Assembly: GCF_001940525.2 (NCBI RefSeq)
Contig: NZ_CP019438.1
Location: forward strand, 1-64,000
From: Thioclava nitratireducens
Lineage (GTDB): Bacteria > Pseudomonadota > Alphaproteobacteria > Rhodobacterales > Rhodobacteraceae
DNA length: 64,000 nt
Reading direction: 5' to 3'
In this document: one piece after another, positions 27,765 to 37,209 of the stretch
Layout: every line of letters starts with the position of its first letter
Position numbering within the stretch: the stretch's first letter is position 1
Notes under the pieces: model-generated
What the model was told of the DNA's origin: nothing
What the model saw: the letters and a program-made list of their open reading frames with translations, nothing else
The model's database searches: none
Translations under genes and position numbers: made by a program

Positions 27765-29287
27765 CACTGCACCTCCTGCGGCATCTTGAGCGGACGTTTC
27801 GACCCACCGAAGAGCGAACCCTTCGAGATGCCGGTCGAGCAGCCGTTGCAATCAGTGAACCCGGTGCCCGCGCGCAGGTCGTAGGCATCCTCGACCTGTT
27901 CGCGATGCGTGGTCGGGATCACGAAGCGATCCTCGTAGTCGGCGAGGGCCATGATCTTGTACATATCCTCGATCACCCGCCCCGAGAGGCCGACACGCGC
28001 CGCGATGCCTTCGTCGCGAACGCCGTCGACGGTCTTGGCACGCATGTAGGCCCGCATCGCCAGCATCCGCTCGAGCGCGGTCGCGATGGGTGCCTCGTCC
28101 CCAGCAGTCAACATGTTGGCGAGATAGCGCAGCGGAATACGCAGGCTCTTCACGTCCGGCATCGCGCCATCCATGCCGATAGAGCCAGCCTCGGCGGCGT
28201 TCTGGATCGGCGAGAGCGGCGGAATATACCAGACCATCGGCAGCGTCCGGTATTCGGGATGCAGCGGGAAGGCGACCTTCCACTCCATCGCCATCTTCCA
28301 GATCGGGCTTTGCTGCGCCGACTTGATCCAGTCCTCGGGAATGCCATCGGCACGCGCGGCCTCGATCACTGCCGGATCGTTGGGGTCGAGGAAAACGTCC
28401 AGTTGCGCGTCGTAGAGCTGCTGCTCAGACGGCGCGTTCGCCGCCTTCTCGATCTTGTCGGCATCATAGAGCATGACGCCCAGATACCGGATGCGGCCCA
28501 CGCAGGTCTCCGAGCACACGGTCGGGTTGCCGCTTTCGATCCGCGGATAGCACAGGGTGCATTTTTCGGATTTCCCAGTCGACCAGTTGTAATAGACCTT
28601 CTTGTAGGGACAGCCCGAAACACACATCCGCCAGCCGCGGCACTTTTCCTGATCGATCAGGACGATGCCGTCTTCCTCGCGCTTGTAGATCGCGCCCGAG
28701 GGGCAGGACGCCGCGCAGGCCGGGTTGAGGCAATGCTCACACAGGCGCGGCAGGTACATCATGAAGGTGTTTTCGTATTCCCCGTAGATTTCCTTCTGGA
28801 CGCCCTCGAAGTTGTAATCCTTCGAGCGTTTCGAGAATTCACCGCCGAGGATTTCCTCCCAGTTCGGGCCCTTTTCGATCTTCTCGATCCGCTCTCCGGT
28901 GATCTTCGAGCGCGGGCGTGCGGTCGGAAACGCCTTCATCTCGGGCGCGTTGGCGAGGTGCTCGTAGTCGAAATCGAACGGCTCGTAATAGTCGTCGATC
29001 TCGGGCAGGTCGGGATTGGCGAAGATATTCGCCACGATCCGCCACTTCGACCCCTGCCGCGGCATCAGCTTGCCCGACGAGGTGCGTTTCCAGCCGCCGT
29101 TCCAGCGCTTCTGGTTCTCCCAGTCGGTCGGGTAGCCCGTGCCGGGCTTTGTTTCCACATTGTTGAACCAGGCGTATTCAACGCCATCACGGCTGGTCCA
29201 GACGTTCTTGCAGGTCACGGAGCAGGTGTGACACCCGATGCATTTGTCGAGGTTCAGCACCATGCCGATTTGTGCGCGGACTCTCAT
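27764..29287 (-). CDS. narH: respiratory nitrate reductase beta subunit
   Basis: 507 residues. Four ferredoxin-type clusters: CIGCHTCSVTC at 16-26, then CEHCLNPACAASC, CRGWRMCVSGC, CTLC and later cysteines. The tryptophan in CRGWRMC marks the [3Fe-4S] site as in E. coli NarH. Passes electrons from NarI haem to NarG. ATG overlaps the narG stop (ATGA). Confidence 0.98.
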   Translation of the reverse strand: MRVRAQIGMVLNLDKCIGCHTCSVTCKNVWTSRDGVEYAWFNNVETKPGTGYPTDWENQKRWNGGWKRTSSGKLMPRQGSKWRIVANIFANPDLPEIDDYYEPFDFDYEHLANAPEMKAFPTARPRSKITGERIEKIEKGPNWEEILGGEFSKRSKDYNFEGVQKEIYGEYENTFMMYLPRLCEHCLNPACAASCPSGAIYKREEDGIVLIDQEKCRGWRMCVSGCPYKKVYYNWSTGKSEKCTLCYPRIESGNPTVCSETCVGRIRYLGVMLYDADKIEKAANAPSEQQLYDAQLDVFLDPNDPAVIEAARADGIPEDWIKSAQQSPIWKMAMEWKVAFPLHPEYRTLPMVWYIPPLSPIQNAAEAGSIGMDGAMPDVKSLRIPLRYLANMLTAGDEAPIATALERMLAMRAYMRAKTVDGVRDEGIAARVGLSGRVIEDMYKIMALADYEDRFVIPTTHREQVEDAYDLRAGTGFTDCNGCSTGISKGSLFGGSKRPLKMPQEVQ

Positions 29288-32200
29288 TCTGCTGCCTCCT
29301 GGGTAGCGGGCTCATCGAGCCAGTCGATCTTTTTCATCTTGCGGACCACAACGAATTCGTCGCGGTTCGCACCAACGGTGCCGTAGTAGTTGAACCCGTA
29401 GGAAAGCTGGGCGTAGCCACCGATCATATGCGTGGGCTTGAGTGTCGCGCGGGTCACCGAGTTGTGGATGCCTCCGCGCAGGCCGGTCTTCTGCGAGCCG
29501 GGCGTGTTCACGATCTTCTCCTGGGCGTGATACATGAAGATCGTGCCTTCCTTCATCCGCTGCGAGACGACCGCGCGAGCGGTCAGTGCGCCGTTCACGT
29601 TGTAGGCCTCGATCCAGTCGTTATCCTCGATCCCGGCTTTCCTGGCGTCGGTCTCGGAGATCCAAACCACTGGCCCGCCGCGGTTCAGCGTGAGCATCAG
29701 CAGGTTGTCCGAATAAGTGGAGTGGATGCCCCACTTCTGGTGCGGCGTGATGAAGTTGAGCACGACATGATTCTCGTCGCCCGCGACCACCTCCTGCGTC
29801 ACTGTCTTGAGGTCGACGGGCGGGCGATAGGACACGAAGCCCTCTCCGAAGGCACGCATCCACAGGTGATCCTGATAGAGCTGCTGGCGGCCCGTCAGGG
29901 TGCGCCACGGGATCAGTTCGTGGACGTTTGTGTAGCCCGCATTGTAGCAGACATCCTCGCTCTCGATGCCCGACCAGGTCGGCGACGAGATGATCTTGCG
30001 CGGCTGCGCGGCGATGTCGCGGAAGCGGATCTTGGTGTGCTCCTGCCCCTCGGCGAGATGCTTGTGCGCGCGGCCCGTGGGCTTCTCGAGCGCTTCCCAC
30101 GCCTTCACCGCCACCTCGCCGTTGGTTTCGGGGGCGAGCATCAGGATCACCTCGGCCGCATCGATATCCGTCACGATCTTCGCGCAACCCTTGGCGGGAC
30201 CGTCTTCCCAGACACCGTTGAGCTTGCGCAGCGCCTCCACTTCGTGCTCGGTCTTCCAACCGATGCCCTTGCCGCCGTTGCCGAGCTTGTCGAGCAGCGG
30301 CCCCACCGCAACGAACCGATCATAGAGCGTGGTGTAGTCGCGCTCGACTGTGACGTAGTTCGGCGCGGTCTTCCCCGGGATCAGGTCGCACTCGCCCTTC
30401 TTCCAGTCTCGCACCTCCGGCTGGGCAAGTTCGCCCGCCGTGTCGTGCAGGATCGGAGCCTGAACGATGTCGGTCTCGACACCCAGAACCTCCGGCGCCA
30501 CCTCCTGGAATTTCTTCGCGATCGCCTTGAAGATCTCCCAGTCGGACTTGCTCTCGTAGGCCGGGTCCACGGCCGCCTGCAGCGGGTGGATGAATGGGTG
30601 CATATCGGAGGTGTTGAGGTCGTTCTTCTCGTACCAGCTCGCCGTCGGCAGCACGACATCCGAGTAGACGGCCGTCGTCGACATCCGGAAGTCGATGCAG
30701 ACCAGCAGGTCCAGCTTGCCTTCGGGTGCTTCGTCACGCCAGACGGCCTCGGTGGGCTTCGAGCCGCCCTCTTCGCCGAGATCCTTGCCGATCACGCCGT
30801 TATCGGTGCCCAGCAAGTGCTTGATGAAGTATTCATGCCCCTTGCCGCTGCTGCCGAGAAGGTTCGACCGCCACACGAACAGGTTGCGCATCCAATTCTC
30901 GGGCGCGTCCGGGTCCTCGCAAGACATCTGCAAGTCGCCTGACTTGAGCTTCTCGGCTACGTAGTCCTTCGGATCCATCCCGGCGGCTTTCGCGGCTTTC
31001 GTGACCTCGAGCGGGTTGGTCTTGAGCTGCGGTGCCGAAGGCAGCCAGCCCATCCGTTCCGCGCGGATGTTGTAGTCGATAAGGGACACGTCCCAGTCGC
31101 CCTTGGGCGCGGTCGGCGAGAGGATTTCACGCACGCCCAGCGTCTCGTAGCGCCACTGATCGGTATGAGCGTAGAAGGCCGACGTGCCGTTCATCTGCCG
31201 CGGCGGGCGCGACCAATCGAGGCCGAAAGCCAGCGGCAGCCAGCCGGTCTGCGGACGCAGCTTCTCCTGCCCCACGTAGTGGCTCCAGCCACCACCTTCT
31301 TGACCGACACAGCCGCACATCACCAGCAGGTTGATGATGCCGCGGTAGTTCATGTCCATGTGGTACCAGTGGTTCAGACCGGCCCCGAGGATCACCATGG
31401 ACTTGCCACGCGTCTTCTCGGCATTGGTCGCGAACTCGCGGGCCACGGCGATGATCTTGTCGGCCGACACGCCGGTGATCTTCTCCGCCCAGGCGGGGGT
31501 GTAGGGCAGGTCATCGGTGAAATCGTGGCTCACCCAGTCGCCGCCCAGCCCCCGGTCGAGACCGTAATTGGCACAGAGCAGGTCGAACACGGTGGCAACC
31601 ATGGCCTCGCGTCCATCGGTGAGCGTGACCTTCTTCACCGGCACGTTGCGAGTGAGCACCTCGGGATGCTGGCACTTGACGAAATTCTCGGTGGCCGCGC
31701 CGCCGAAATAGGGGAAATCGACCCCGACCACCTCATCGTGGTCCTCTTCCATCACCTGGCTCAGGCGCAGACGCGTCTCGCCCGCACCGGCGCGGTCCTC
31801 GAGGTTCCATTTGCCCTCTTCGCCCCAGCGGAACCCGATCGACCCGTTGGGCACGACCAGATTGCCGGAGGTTTCGTCATGGGCGACGGTCTTCCATTCG
31901 GGATTGTTCGCCTCGCCCAACGCGCCGTCGAGATCGGACGCACGCAGCAGCTTGCCGGGGACGTGGCGGCCGTCCTGCTCGTCGAGCACCACCAGCATCG
32001 GCATGTCCGAATAGCGCCGCGCGTAATCCTCGAAATACTCGGCCTGCCGGTCGAGGTGATATTCGCGCAGGATCACGTGCCCCATCGCCATGGCGAGCGC
32101 ACTGTCCGTGCCCTGCTTCGGGTTGAGCCAGATGTCACCGAACTTGGACGCTTCCGAGTAGTCGGGGCAGATCACGGCGGATTTGGTACCGCGATACCGA

Positions 32201-33012
32201 GCCTCGGTGTAGAAATGCGCGTCCGGCGTGCGGGTCTGCGGCACGTTCGAGCCCCAGATCAACAGGAAACCCGCGTTGTACCAGTCCGCCGATTCCGGCA
32301 CGTCGGTCTGCTCGCCCCAAGTTTGCGGCGAGGCAGGAGGAAGGTCGCAGTACCAGTCGTAGAAGGACAGGCAGGTACCCCCCAGCAGCGAGAGGTAGCG
32401 CGCGCCGGCGGCGTAGCTGACCATCGACATCGCGGGGATCGGCGAGAAGCCGAAGACGCGGTCGGGGCCATAGGTCTTCGCGGTATAGGCATTGGCGGTC
32501 GCCGCGATCTCGGTGGCCTCGTCCCAGCTTGCGCGGACGAAACCGCCCTTGCCGCGCGCCTTGGTGTATTCGGCGCGCAGCACGGGATCGCTCTGGATCG
32601 AACTCCAGGCTTCGATCGGCGACTTCGTCTTGCGCATCTCGCGCCACATTTTCAGCAACTTGCCGCGAACCATCGGGTGCTTCATTCGCGCGGCGGAATA
32701 GAGATACCAGCTATAGGAGGCGCCGCGGGCACAGCCGCGCGGTTCGTGGTTGGGCAATCCGGGACGCGTGCGCGGGTAATCGGTCTGCTGGGTCTCCCAT
32801 GTCACGATCCCCGACTTCACGTAGATCTTCCAACTGCAAGACCCGGTGCAGTTCACCCCATGGGTCGAGCGGACGATCTTGTCGTGACGCCAGCGGGACC
32901 GATAGGTCTCTTCCCATTTACGGTCCTCGCGGGTCACCTGCCCGTGGCCGTCGGAGAACTGCTCCAACTCCTTGGATTGCAGGAAATTAAGTCTGTCGAG
33001 CAAGTGGCTCAT
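29284..33012 (-). CDS. narG: respiratory nitrate reductase alpha subunit (Mo-bisMGD)
   Basis: 1242 residues, equal to other NarG proteins. The ATG at 33012 has AAGGAGA upstream and gives the standard N-terminus MSHLLDRLNFLQS; codons further upstream are not used. FS0 ligands H51, C55, C59 (HGVNCTGSC), and the Mo-ligand aspartate in WYCDLPPASPQ near 224. Membrane-bound on the cytoplasmic face, reduces nitrate to nitrite with quinol electrons. Confidence 0.98.
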   Translation of the reverse strand: MSHLLDRLNFLQSKELEQFSDGHGQVTREDRKWEETYRSRWRHDKIVRSTHGVNCTGSCSWKIYVKSGIVTWETQQTDYPRTRPGLPNHEPRGCARGASYSWYLYSAARMKHPMVRGKLLKMWREMRKTKSPIEAWSSIQSDPVLRAEYTKARGKGGFVRASWDEATEIAATANAYTAKTYGPDRVFGFSPIPAMSMVSYAAGARYLSLLGGTCLSFYDWYCDLPPASPQTWGEQTDVPESADWYNAGFLLIWGSNVPQTRTPDAHFYTEARYRGTKSAVICPDYSEASKFGDIWLNPKQGTDSALAMAMGHVILREYHLDRQAEYFEDYARRYSDMPMLVVLDEQDGRHVPGKLLRASDLDGALGEANNPEWKTVAHDETSGNLVVPNGSIGFRWGEEGKWNLEDRAGAGETRLRLSQVMEEDHDEVVGVDFPYFGGAATENFVKCQHPEVLTRNVPVKKVTLTDGREAMVATVFDLLCANYGLDRGLGGDWVSHDFTDDLPYTPAWAEKITGVSADKIIAVAREFATNAEKTRGKSMVILGAGLNHWYHMDMNYRGIINLLVMCGCVGQEGGGWSHYVGQEKLRPQTGWLPLAFGLDWSRPPRQMNGTSAFYAHTDQWRYETLGVREILSPTAPKGDWDVSLIDYNIRAERMGWLPSAPQLKTNPLEVTKAAKAAGMDPKDYVAEKLKSGDLQMSCEDPDAPENWMRNLFVWRSNLLGSSGKGHEYFIKHLLGTDNGVIGKDLGEEGGSKPTEAVWRDEAPEGKLDLLVCIDFRMSTTAVYSDVVLPTASWYEKNDLNTSDMHPFIHPLQAAVDPAYESKSDWEIFKAIAKKFQEVAPEVLGVETDIVQAPILHDTAGELAQPEVRDWKKGECDLIPGKTAPNYVTVERDYTTLYDRFVAVGPLLDKLGNGGKGIGWKTEHEVEALRKLNGVWEDGPAKGCAKIVTDIDAAEVILMLAPETNGEVAVKAWEALEKPTGRAHKHLAEGQEHTKIRFRDIAAQPRKIISSPTWSGIESEDVCYNAGYTNVHELIPWRTLTGRQQLYQDHLWMRAFGEGFVSYRPPVDLKTVTQEVVAGDENHVVLNFITPHQKWGIHSTYSDNLLMLTLNRGGPVVWISETDARKAGIEDNDWIEAYNVNGALTARAVVSQRMKEGTIFMYHAQEKIVNTPGSQKTGLRGGIHNSVTRATLKPTHMIGGYAQLSYGFNYYGTVGANRDEFVVVRKMKKIDWLDEPATQEAAE

Positions 33013-33080
33013 GTCGCGTCTCCTTGCGGAAATGGGTTTGAAGCGCGCGCCGCGGGACGACACGGCGCGCGCCGGTCGTG

Positions 33081-34475
33081 TCAGCAGGGAACGGAGGCGC
33101 CCTTGCGGCTGTAGAAGAACCAGGTCACCACCACGCAGATTGCGTAGAAGATCATGAAGCCCCACAGAGCTGCGTTGGGAGCGCCGGTCAGGCTGATCGA
33201 CGTGCCGTAGAATTTCGGGATGAAGAAGGCGCCGTAGGCCGCGATCGCCGAGGTGAAGGCGATGATCGCCGAGCTTTCCAGCTCCGATTGCTTGAGCGTG
33301 GCGGCCGCGTCGAGATGCGGGTTCAGACGCGGCACTTCCTGACGCATGATCGAGGGGATCATCTGGAAGGTCGAGGCGTTGCCCACGCCGGTCAGGAAGA
33401 ACAGCGCCATGAAGCAGGCGAAGAAGCCCCAGAAGCTACCGGCGTCACCGGCCGAGGGCAGGAACTGCAGCACGCCCCAGACGGCGACGATCATGCCGAC
33501 GAAGGTCCAGAAGGTCACGCGACCGCCACCGAACTTGTCGGAAATCCAACCCGTGCCGGCCCGGCTCAGCGCACCCACGAGCGGCCCGAGGAAGGCGAAT
33601 TGCAGCACGTCCACTTCGGGAAACTGCGTCTTCATAAGCAGCGGGAAGCCCGCGGAATAGCCGATGAAACTTCCGAACGTGCCAGTGTAGAGGACGCACA
33701 TCACCCAGTTGTGGAAGCGCGAGAAGATCACCGATTGCTGTTTGAACGAAGCGCTGGCCGATGCGATGTCGTTCATTCCGAACCATGCCGCGATCGCCGA
33801 AAGAACGATGAAGGGCACCCAGACAAAGCCGGCGTTCTGCAGGAAGAGCTCACCTCCTGCCGACAATTGCTGCGGCGCGCCGCCGAGGGAGCCGAAGACG
33901 CCTGTGGTGATCACGATCGGCACGACGAACTGCATCACCGAGACACCCGCATTGCCGAGGCCCGCATTGAGAGCCAGCGCGTTCCCCTTGGTCTTCTTGG
34001 GGTAGAAATATGCGATATTGGCCATCGAGGAGGCGAAGTTTCCGCCACCGAAACCGCAGAGCAGCGCGAGCAGCAGGAAGACGACATAGGGAGTCTCGGG
34101 ATTCTGCACCGCGAACCCGATACCGAGCGCGGGCAGCAGCAGCGTCGCGGTCGAGAAGGCTGTCCATTTGCGTCCGCCGAAGATCGGGATCATGAAACTG
34201 TAGAAAATGCGCAGGGTCGCGCCCGACAGGCCGGGCAGTGCCGCCAGCCAGAACAGCTGTCCGGTCGAGTAGTCGAAGCCGATCGCGGGAAGCTTGGCGA
34301 CGACGACGGACCACACCATCCAGACCGAGAAGGCGAGGAGAAGGGCAGGAATCGAGATCCACAGGTTGCGGGTGGCGATTGCGTGCCCGCGGGTTTTCCA
34401 GAACTCCGGATCCTCGGGACGCCAGTCGGTCAGCACGTGTCCGCTCTGACCGGAAGTTGCTATTGTCGTGGCCAT
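33081..34475 (-). CDS. narK2: nitrate/nitrite transporter, NarK2 type
   Basis: 464 residues, 12 helices, major facilitator. Nitrate-signature glycine-rich stretches are visible (FGGGNFASSMANIAYFYP and NAGLGNAGVSVMQF). Start ATG at 34475 follows GGAGCC. NarK2 proteins act in nitrate/nitrite exchange, linking uptake to nitrite export. Sits 68 bp upstream of narG and 68 bp downstream of narK1; in Paracoccus the two NarK units are fused, here they are separate. Confidence 0.93.
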   Translation of the reverse strand: MATTIATSGQSGHVLTDWRPEDPEFWKTRGHAIATRNLWISIPALLLAFSVWMVWSVVVAKLPAIGFDYSTGQLFWLAALPGLSGATLRIFYSFMIPIFGGRKWTAFSTATLLLPALGIGFAVQNPETPYVVFLLLALLCGFGGGNFASSMANIAYFYPKKTKGNALALNAGLGNAGVSVMQFVVPIVITTGVFGSLGGAPQQLSAGGELFLQNAGFVWVPFIVLSAIAAWFGMNDIASASASFKQQSVIFSRFHNWVMCVLYTGTFGSFIGYSAGFPLLMKTQFPEVDVLQFAFLGPLVGALSRAGTGWISDKFGGGRVTFWTFVGMIVAVWGVLQFLPSAGDAGSFWGFFACFMALFFLTGVGNASTFQMIPSIMRQEVPRLNPHLDAAATLKQSELESSAIIAFTSAIAAYGAFFIPKFYGTSISLTGAPNAALWGFMIFYAICVVVTWFFYSRKGASVPC

Positions 34476-34543
34476 TGGAGTGGCTCCTTGAGAAATGTGC
34501 GAGGGGAGAGACGGGCTACCCGATGGACAGCCCGTCACGAGCA

Positions 34544-35866
34544 TCAGGGCATCGACTTCGCGAACGGCTCGTCGGGCACGTCGGAGAGATACTTCTCTCC
34601 TTTGAGGCCGGGGTGCCGGGCGTGTTCCATGCGGCGAATGGCGACGTGCATCCAGATCACCGAGACGAGGACCAGCACGAAGAGAAGCATGAAGGGCGCC
34701 GTCCAGACACCTGTCCGATCGAGGAGGAAGCCGAAGCTGATGGGCAGGAAGAAACCGCCCAGTCCCCCGATCATGCCGACGAGACCGCCGACGGCTCCCA
34801 CATGATGCGGATAGTAAACCGGGATGTGCTTGTAGACCGCCGCTTTCCCGAGGCTCATCACGAAGCCGAGGATCACGGTCATCACCATGAACATCGTCGC
34901 GTTGAGACCGAAGGTGAACGAGATCGGGCTGTGGATGCCGACGACCGTGTAGCTGGTCTCGGGGTAGCTCATCACGAACAGCAGCACGAGCGAGACGAGG
35001 AAGGTCAGATACATCACGAAGCGTGCACCCCATTTATCCGACATCCAACCGCCGAGCGCGCGGAACACGGACCCGGGCAGAGAGTAGAAGCCCGCGAAGA
35101 CGCCAGCCGTCGTGAGCGGCAGCCCGTAGGCGCCGACGTAATAGCGCGGCAGGAACGAGGCGAGCGCGACAAAGCCACCGAATACGAAGAAATAGTAGAT
35201 TGCGAAGCGCCAGACCTGGATATTCTTGAGCGGCGCGAGTTGGTCGCCTGCCGAGACCGGCTTGGCCCCGGTCTTCTTGCGTTCCTGCTGCACCGGGTCG
35301 GTCTTCGAGGTCAGGTAGAAAACCACCGCCGTCGCGGCGAGAACCAGAGCGTAGACTTTCGCAGTGCCTTCCCAACCGAGCGCGACGACGAGGAACGGCG
35401 CGGCGAAGTTCGTCACCGCGGCCCCGACGTTTCCCGCACCGAAGATGCCCAAGGCAGTGCCCTGACGCTCTTTCTCGAACCAGCGAGACGTGTAGGCGAC
35501 GCCCACGATGAAGGACCCGCCAGCGAGGCCGAGCCCGAGCGCCGCGATAAGGAATACCTCGTAGCTGTGAACCGTGGCCAGCAGCCAGACGGCGACAGCG
35601 GTGATGAGCATCTGCAGCGGAAACATGATCCGGCCGCCGAACTGCTCGGTCCAGACGCCAAGGAAGATACGGCTGATTGACCCGGTCAGAACCGGCGTCG
35701 CGACCAGCAGCCCGAATTGGGTATCGGACAACCCGAGCTCTTGTTTGATCTTCACGCCGATGATTGAGAAAATCGTCCAGACCGCGAAGCAGACGGTGAA
35801 GGCGAATGTGCTGAGCCCCAGTGCCCGATATTGGTCCGAGCGCGTGACTCCTTCGAGTGTATGCAT
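34544..35866 (-). CDS. narK1: nitrate transporter, NarK1 type
   Basis: 440 residues, 12 helices, major facilitator with nitrate-signature motifs (GLGLAGGSFIVGVAYTSRWF; GIFGAGNVGAAVTNF). Start ATG at 35866 preceded by GGAGAGAG; in-frame codons further upstream cross the promoter. NarK1 types are proton-linked nitrate importers that start respiration. First gene of the nar operon. Confidence 0.93.
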   Translation of the reverse strand: MHTLEGVTRSDQYRALGLSTFAFTVCFAVWTIFSIIGVKIKQELGLSDTQFGLLVATPVLTGSISRIFLGVWTEQFGGRIMFPLQMLITAVAVWLLATVHSYEVFLIAALGLGLAGGSFIVGVAYTSRWFEKERQGTALGIFGAGNVGAAVTNFAAPFLVVALGWEGTAKVYALVLAATAVVFYLTSKTDPVQQERKKTGAKPVSAGDQLAPLKNIQVWRFAIYYFFVFGGFVALASFLPRYYVGAYGLPLTTAGVFAGFYSLPGSVFRALGGWMSDKWGARFVMYLTFLVSLVLLFVMSYPETSYTVVGIHSPISFTFGLNATMFMVMTVILGFVMSLGKAAVYKHIPVYYPHHVGAVGGLVGMIGGLGGFFLPISFGFLLDRTGVWTAPFMLLFVLVLVSVIWMHVAIRRMEHARHPGLKGEKYLSDVPDEPFAKSMP

Positions 35867-35946
35867 TGTCTCTCTCCGAAGTTTGGCCGACGTGAACCGC
35901 CGGTCCGGTTGCGGACAGATCAACAGGGAGGGAGACTGGAACTGGT

Positions 35947-35960
35947 TGATCGAAATCAAA
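35947..35960 (-). promoter_or_regulatory. perfect FNR-type box upstream of narK1
   Basis: TTGAT-CGAA-ATCAA, an exact match to the FNR consensus, 81 bp before the narK1 ATG. Could be bound by FNR or by the neighbouring NarR, both of which read this half-site. Confidence 0.85.
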
Positions 35961-36060
35961 CCGCTAAGCATCAAGGATCAAAATAAATCAGCGGGCGGCA
36001 AGCATCATGCCTGCAAAAAACGCATATCAATGCGATCGCGGACAGGTGACAATCGACAGC

Positions 36061-36074
36061 TTGACATTTATCAA
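36061..36074 (+). promoter_or_regulatory. FNR-type box upstream of narR
   Basis: TTGAC-ATTT-ATCAA, one mismatch from the consensus, 34 bp before the narR ATG. The short distance fits a site overlapping the -10/-35 region, so it could repress as well as activate. Confidence 0.65.
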
Positions 36075-36107
36075 GCTAAATATGTCAGGCACGAAGAGAG
36101 GTGAAAC

Positions 36108-36818
36108 ATGGCCATCCGTTTGAGCGACGACGAAGCCAGCGAGATTCGCAACCTCCAACTCTTTTCCGGAATGGATGACGAGAACTTTTCCGCATTGATC
36201 CGCGGGGCCTATGTGCAGAATTTTCCTCCGCAGATCGAGCTGTTCACCGAGGGCGAAACGAGCGATTTCCTTCACGTCGTCACCGGCGGGTCGGTGGAAC
36301 TGTTCGCGACATGGAACGGGCGCGAGACGACAATGGCGACCTTGCAGCCTGTCTCGACCTTCATCGTCGCGGCGACCGTCAAAGCGGCGCCCTACCTGAT
36401 GTCCGCGCGCACGCTCGAGAAATCGCGTGTCATTTTGGTGCCCTCGGAGGACGTGCGCGCGATCTTCGACGCCGACCCGACATTCGCGCGCAATGTGGTC
36501 ACGGAACTGGCGCACGGATATCGTGGGATCGTGCGGACCACCAAGAACCTCAAACTCCGCACGTCTCTCGAGCGTTTGGCCAACTACCTTCTTCATCGCC
36601 ACGCAAACGAAGACAAGGCTGATGAATTCGAGCTCGGGATCGAGAAACGGCGCTTGGCATCCTACCTCGGGATGACACCGGAGAACCTGAGCCGCGCAAT
36701 CCGTCAATTGAGGCCTTACGGCGTCGAAATCGAGGGGAGCGGTGTGACGGTCACCGATGCGAAAAGTCTTCGCGCCTTCGCCAAGCCCTCGCGGCTGATC
36801 GACGATCCTTGCTCTTGA
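36108..36818 (+). CDS. narR: Crp/Fnr family regulator, probable NarR
   Basis: 236 residues: cyclic-nucleotide-fold domain (about 20-130), dimer helix, and HTH with the E-xx-SR half-site reader in TPENLSRAIRQLRPYGV. No N-terminal cysteine cluster, so not an O2-sensing FNR. In Paracoccus the FNR-like NarR encoded beside narKGHJI activates the operon in response to nitrate/nitrite; divergent position here argues for the same. GAGAGG precedes the ATG. Confidence 0.85.
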   Translation: MAIRLSDDEASEIRNLQLFSGMDDENFSALIRGAYVQNFPPQIELFTEGETSDFLHVVTGGSVELFATWNGRETTMATLQPVSTFIVAATVKAAPYLMSARTLEKSRVILVPSEDVRAIFDADPTFARNVVTELAHGYRGIVRTTKNLKLRTSLERLANYLLHRHANEDKADEFELGIEKRRLASYLGMTPENLSRAIRQLRPYGVEIEGSGVTVTDAKSLRAFAKPSRLIDDPCS

Positions 36819-37209
36819 AGGCTCAGGGAAAACCTTAGTGCTGTCGTCTCTATCCAATGCAATCTTGCTTCAAATTTTCTACTTTTCTGCCTCCGTCGGC
36901 CCTTTCGATCCTCTCAGCGCGACAGGCGAACACCTTGTCTGCGCACTCCCCAATTCAGTCCAGCGCAAGCGGTGCACGCCCTGAGACAAATGGGGACACG
37001 GCAACAGCCGGTCGTTTGAGCACGATACGTCCTACGAGCCCCTACATTTGCACCTTTCAAGCTGCGGCGCCGCTGGAGATGCGGGCTAATAACGGACATT
37101 CGCTGAAGCATTCAGCAACGGCAGCAACGGGCCGGGAGCAACGTGGATAGAGAAGGACGGAGACTGGCTTGGTTCGTGACCTCATGCCAGATGCCCCTTC
37201 TCGTCGGTC
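36819..37209. other. 391-bp intergenic stretch without a recognised gene
   Basis: Between narR and the 3' end of the AraC gene (convergent). Any open frame here is short, lacks a ribosome-binding site and has no recognisable motif. I see no terminator with a T-run. Confidence 0.5.

Noticed and set aside
31165..33114. Long open frame (over 600 codons) antisense to narG
   Set aside because: GC-rich codon bias makes antisense frames long; it is arginine/histidine-rich without domains, and narG is unmistakable on the other strand.
36857..37150. 97-codon open frame after narR
   Set aside because: No ribosome-binding site, low-complexity composition, no recognisable motif.
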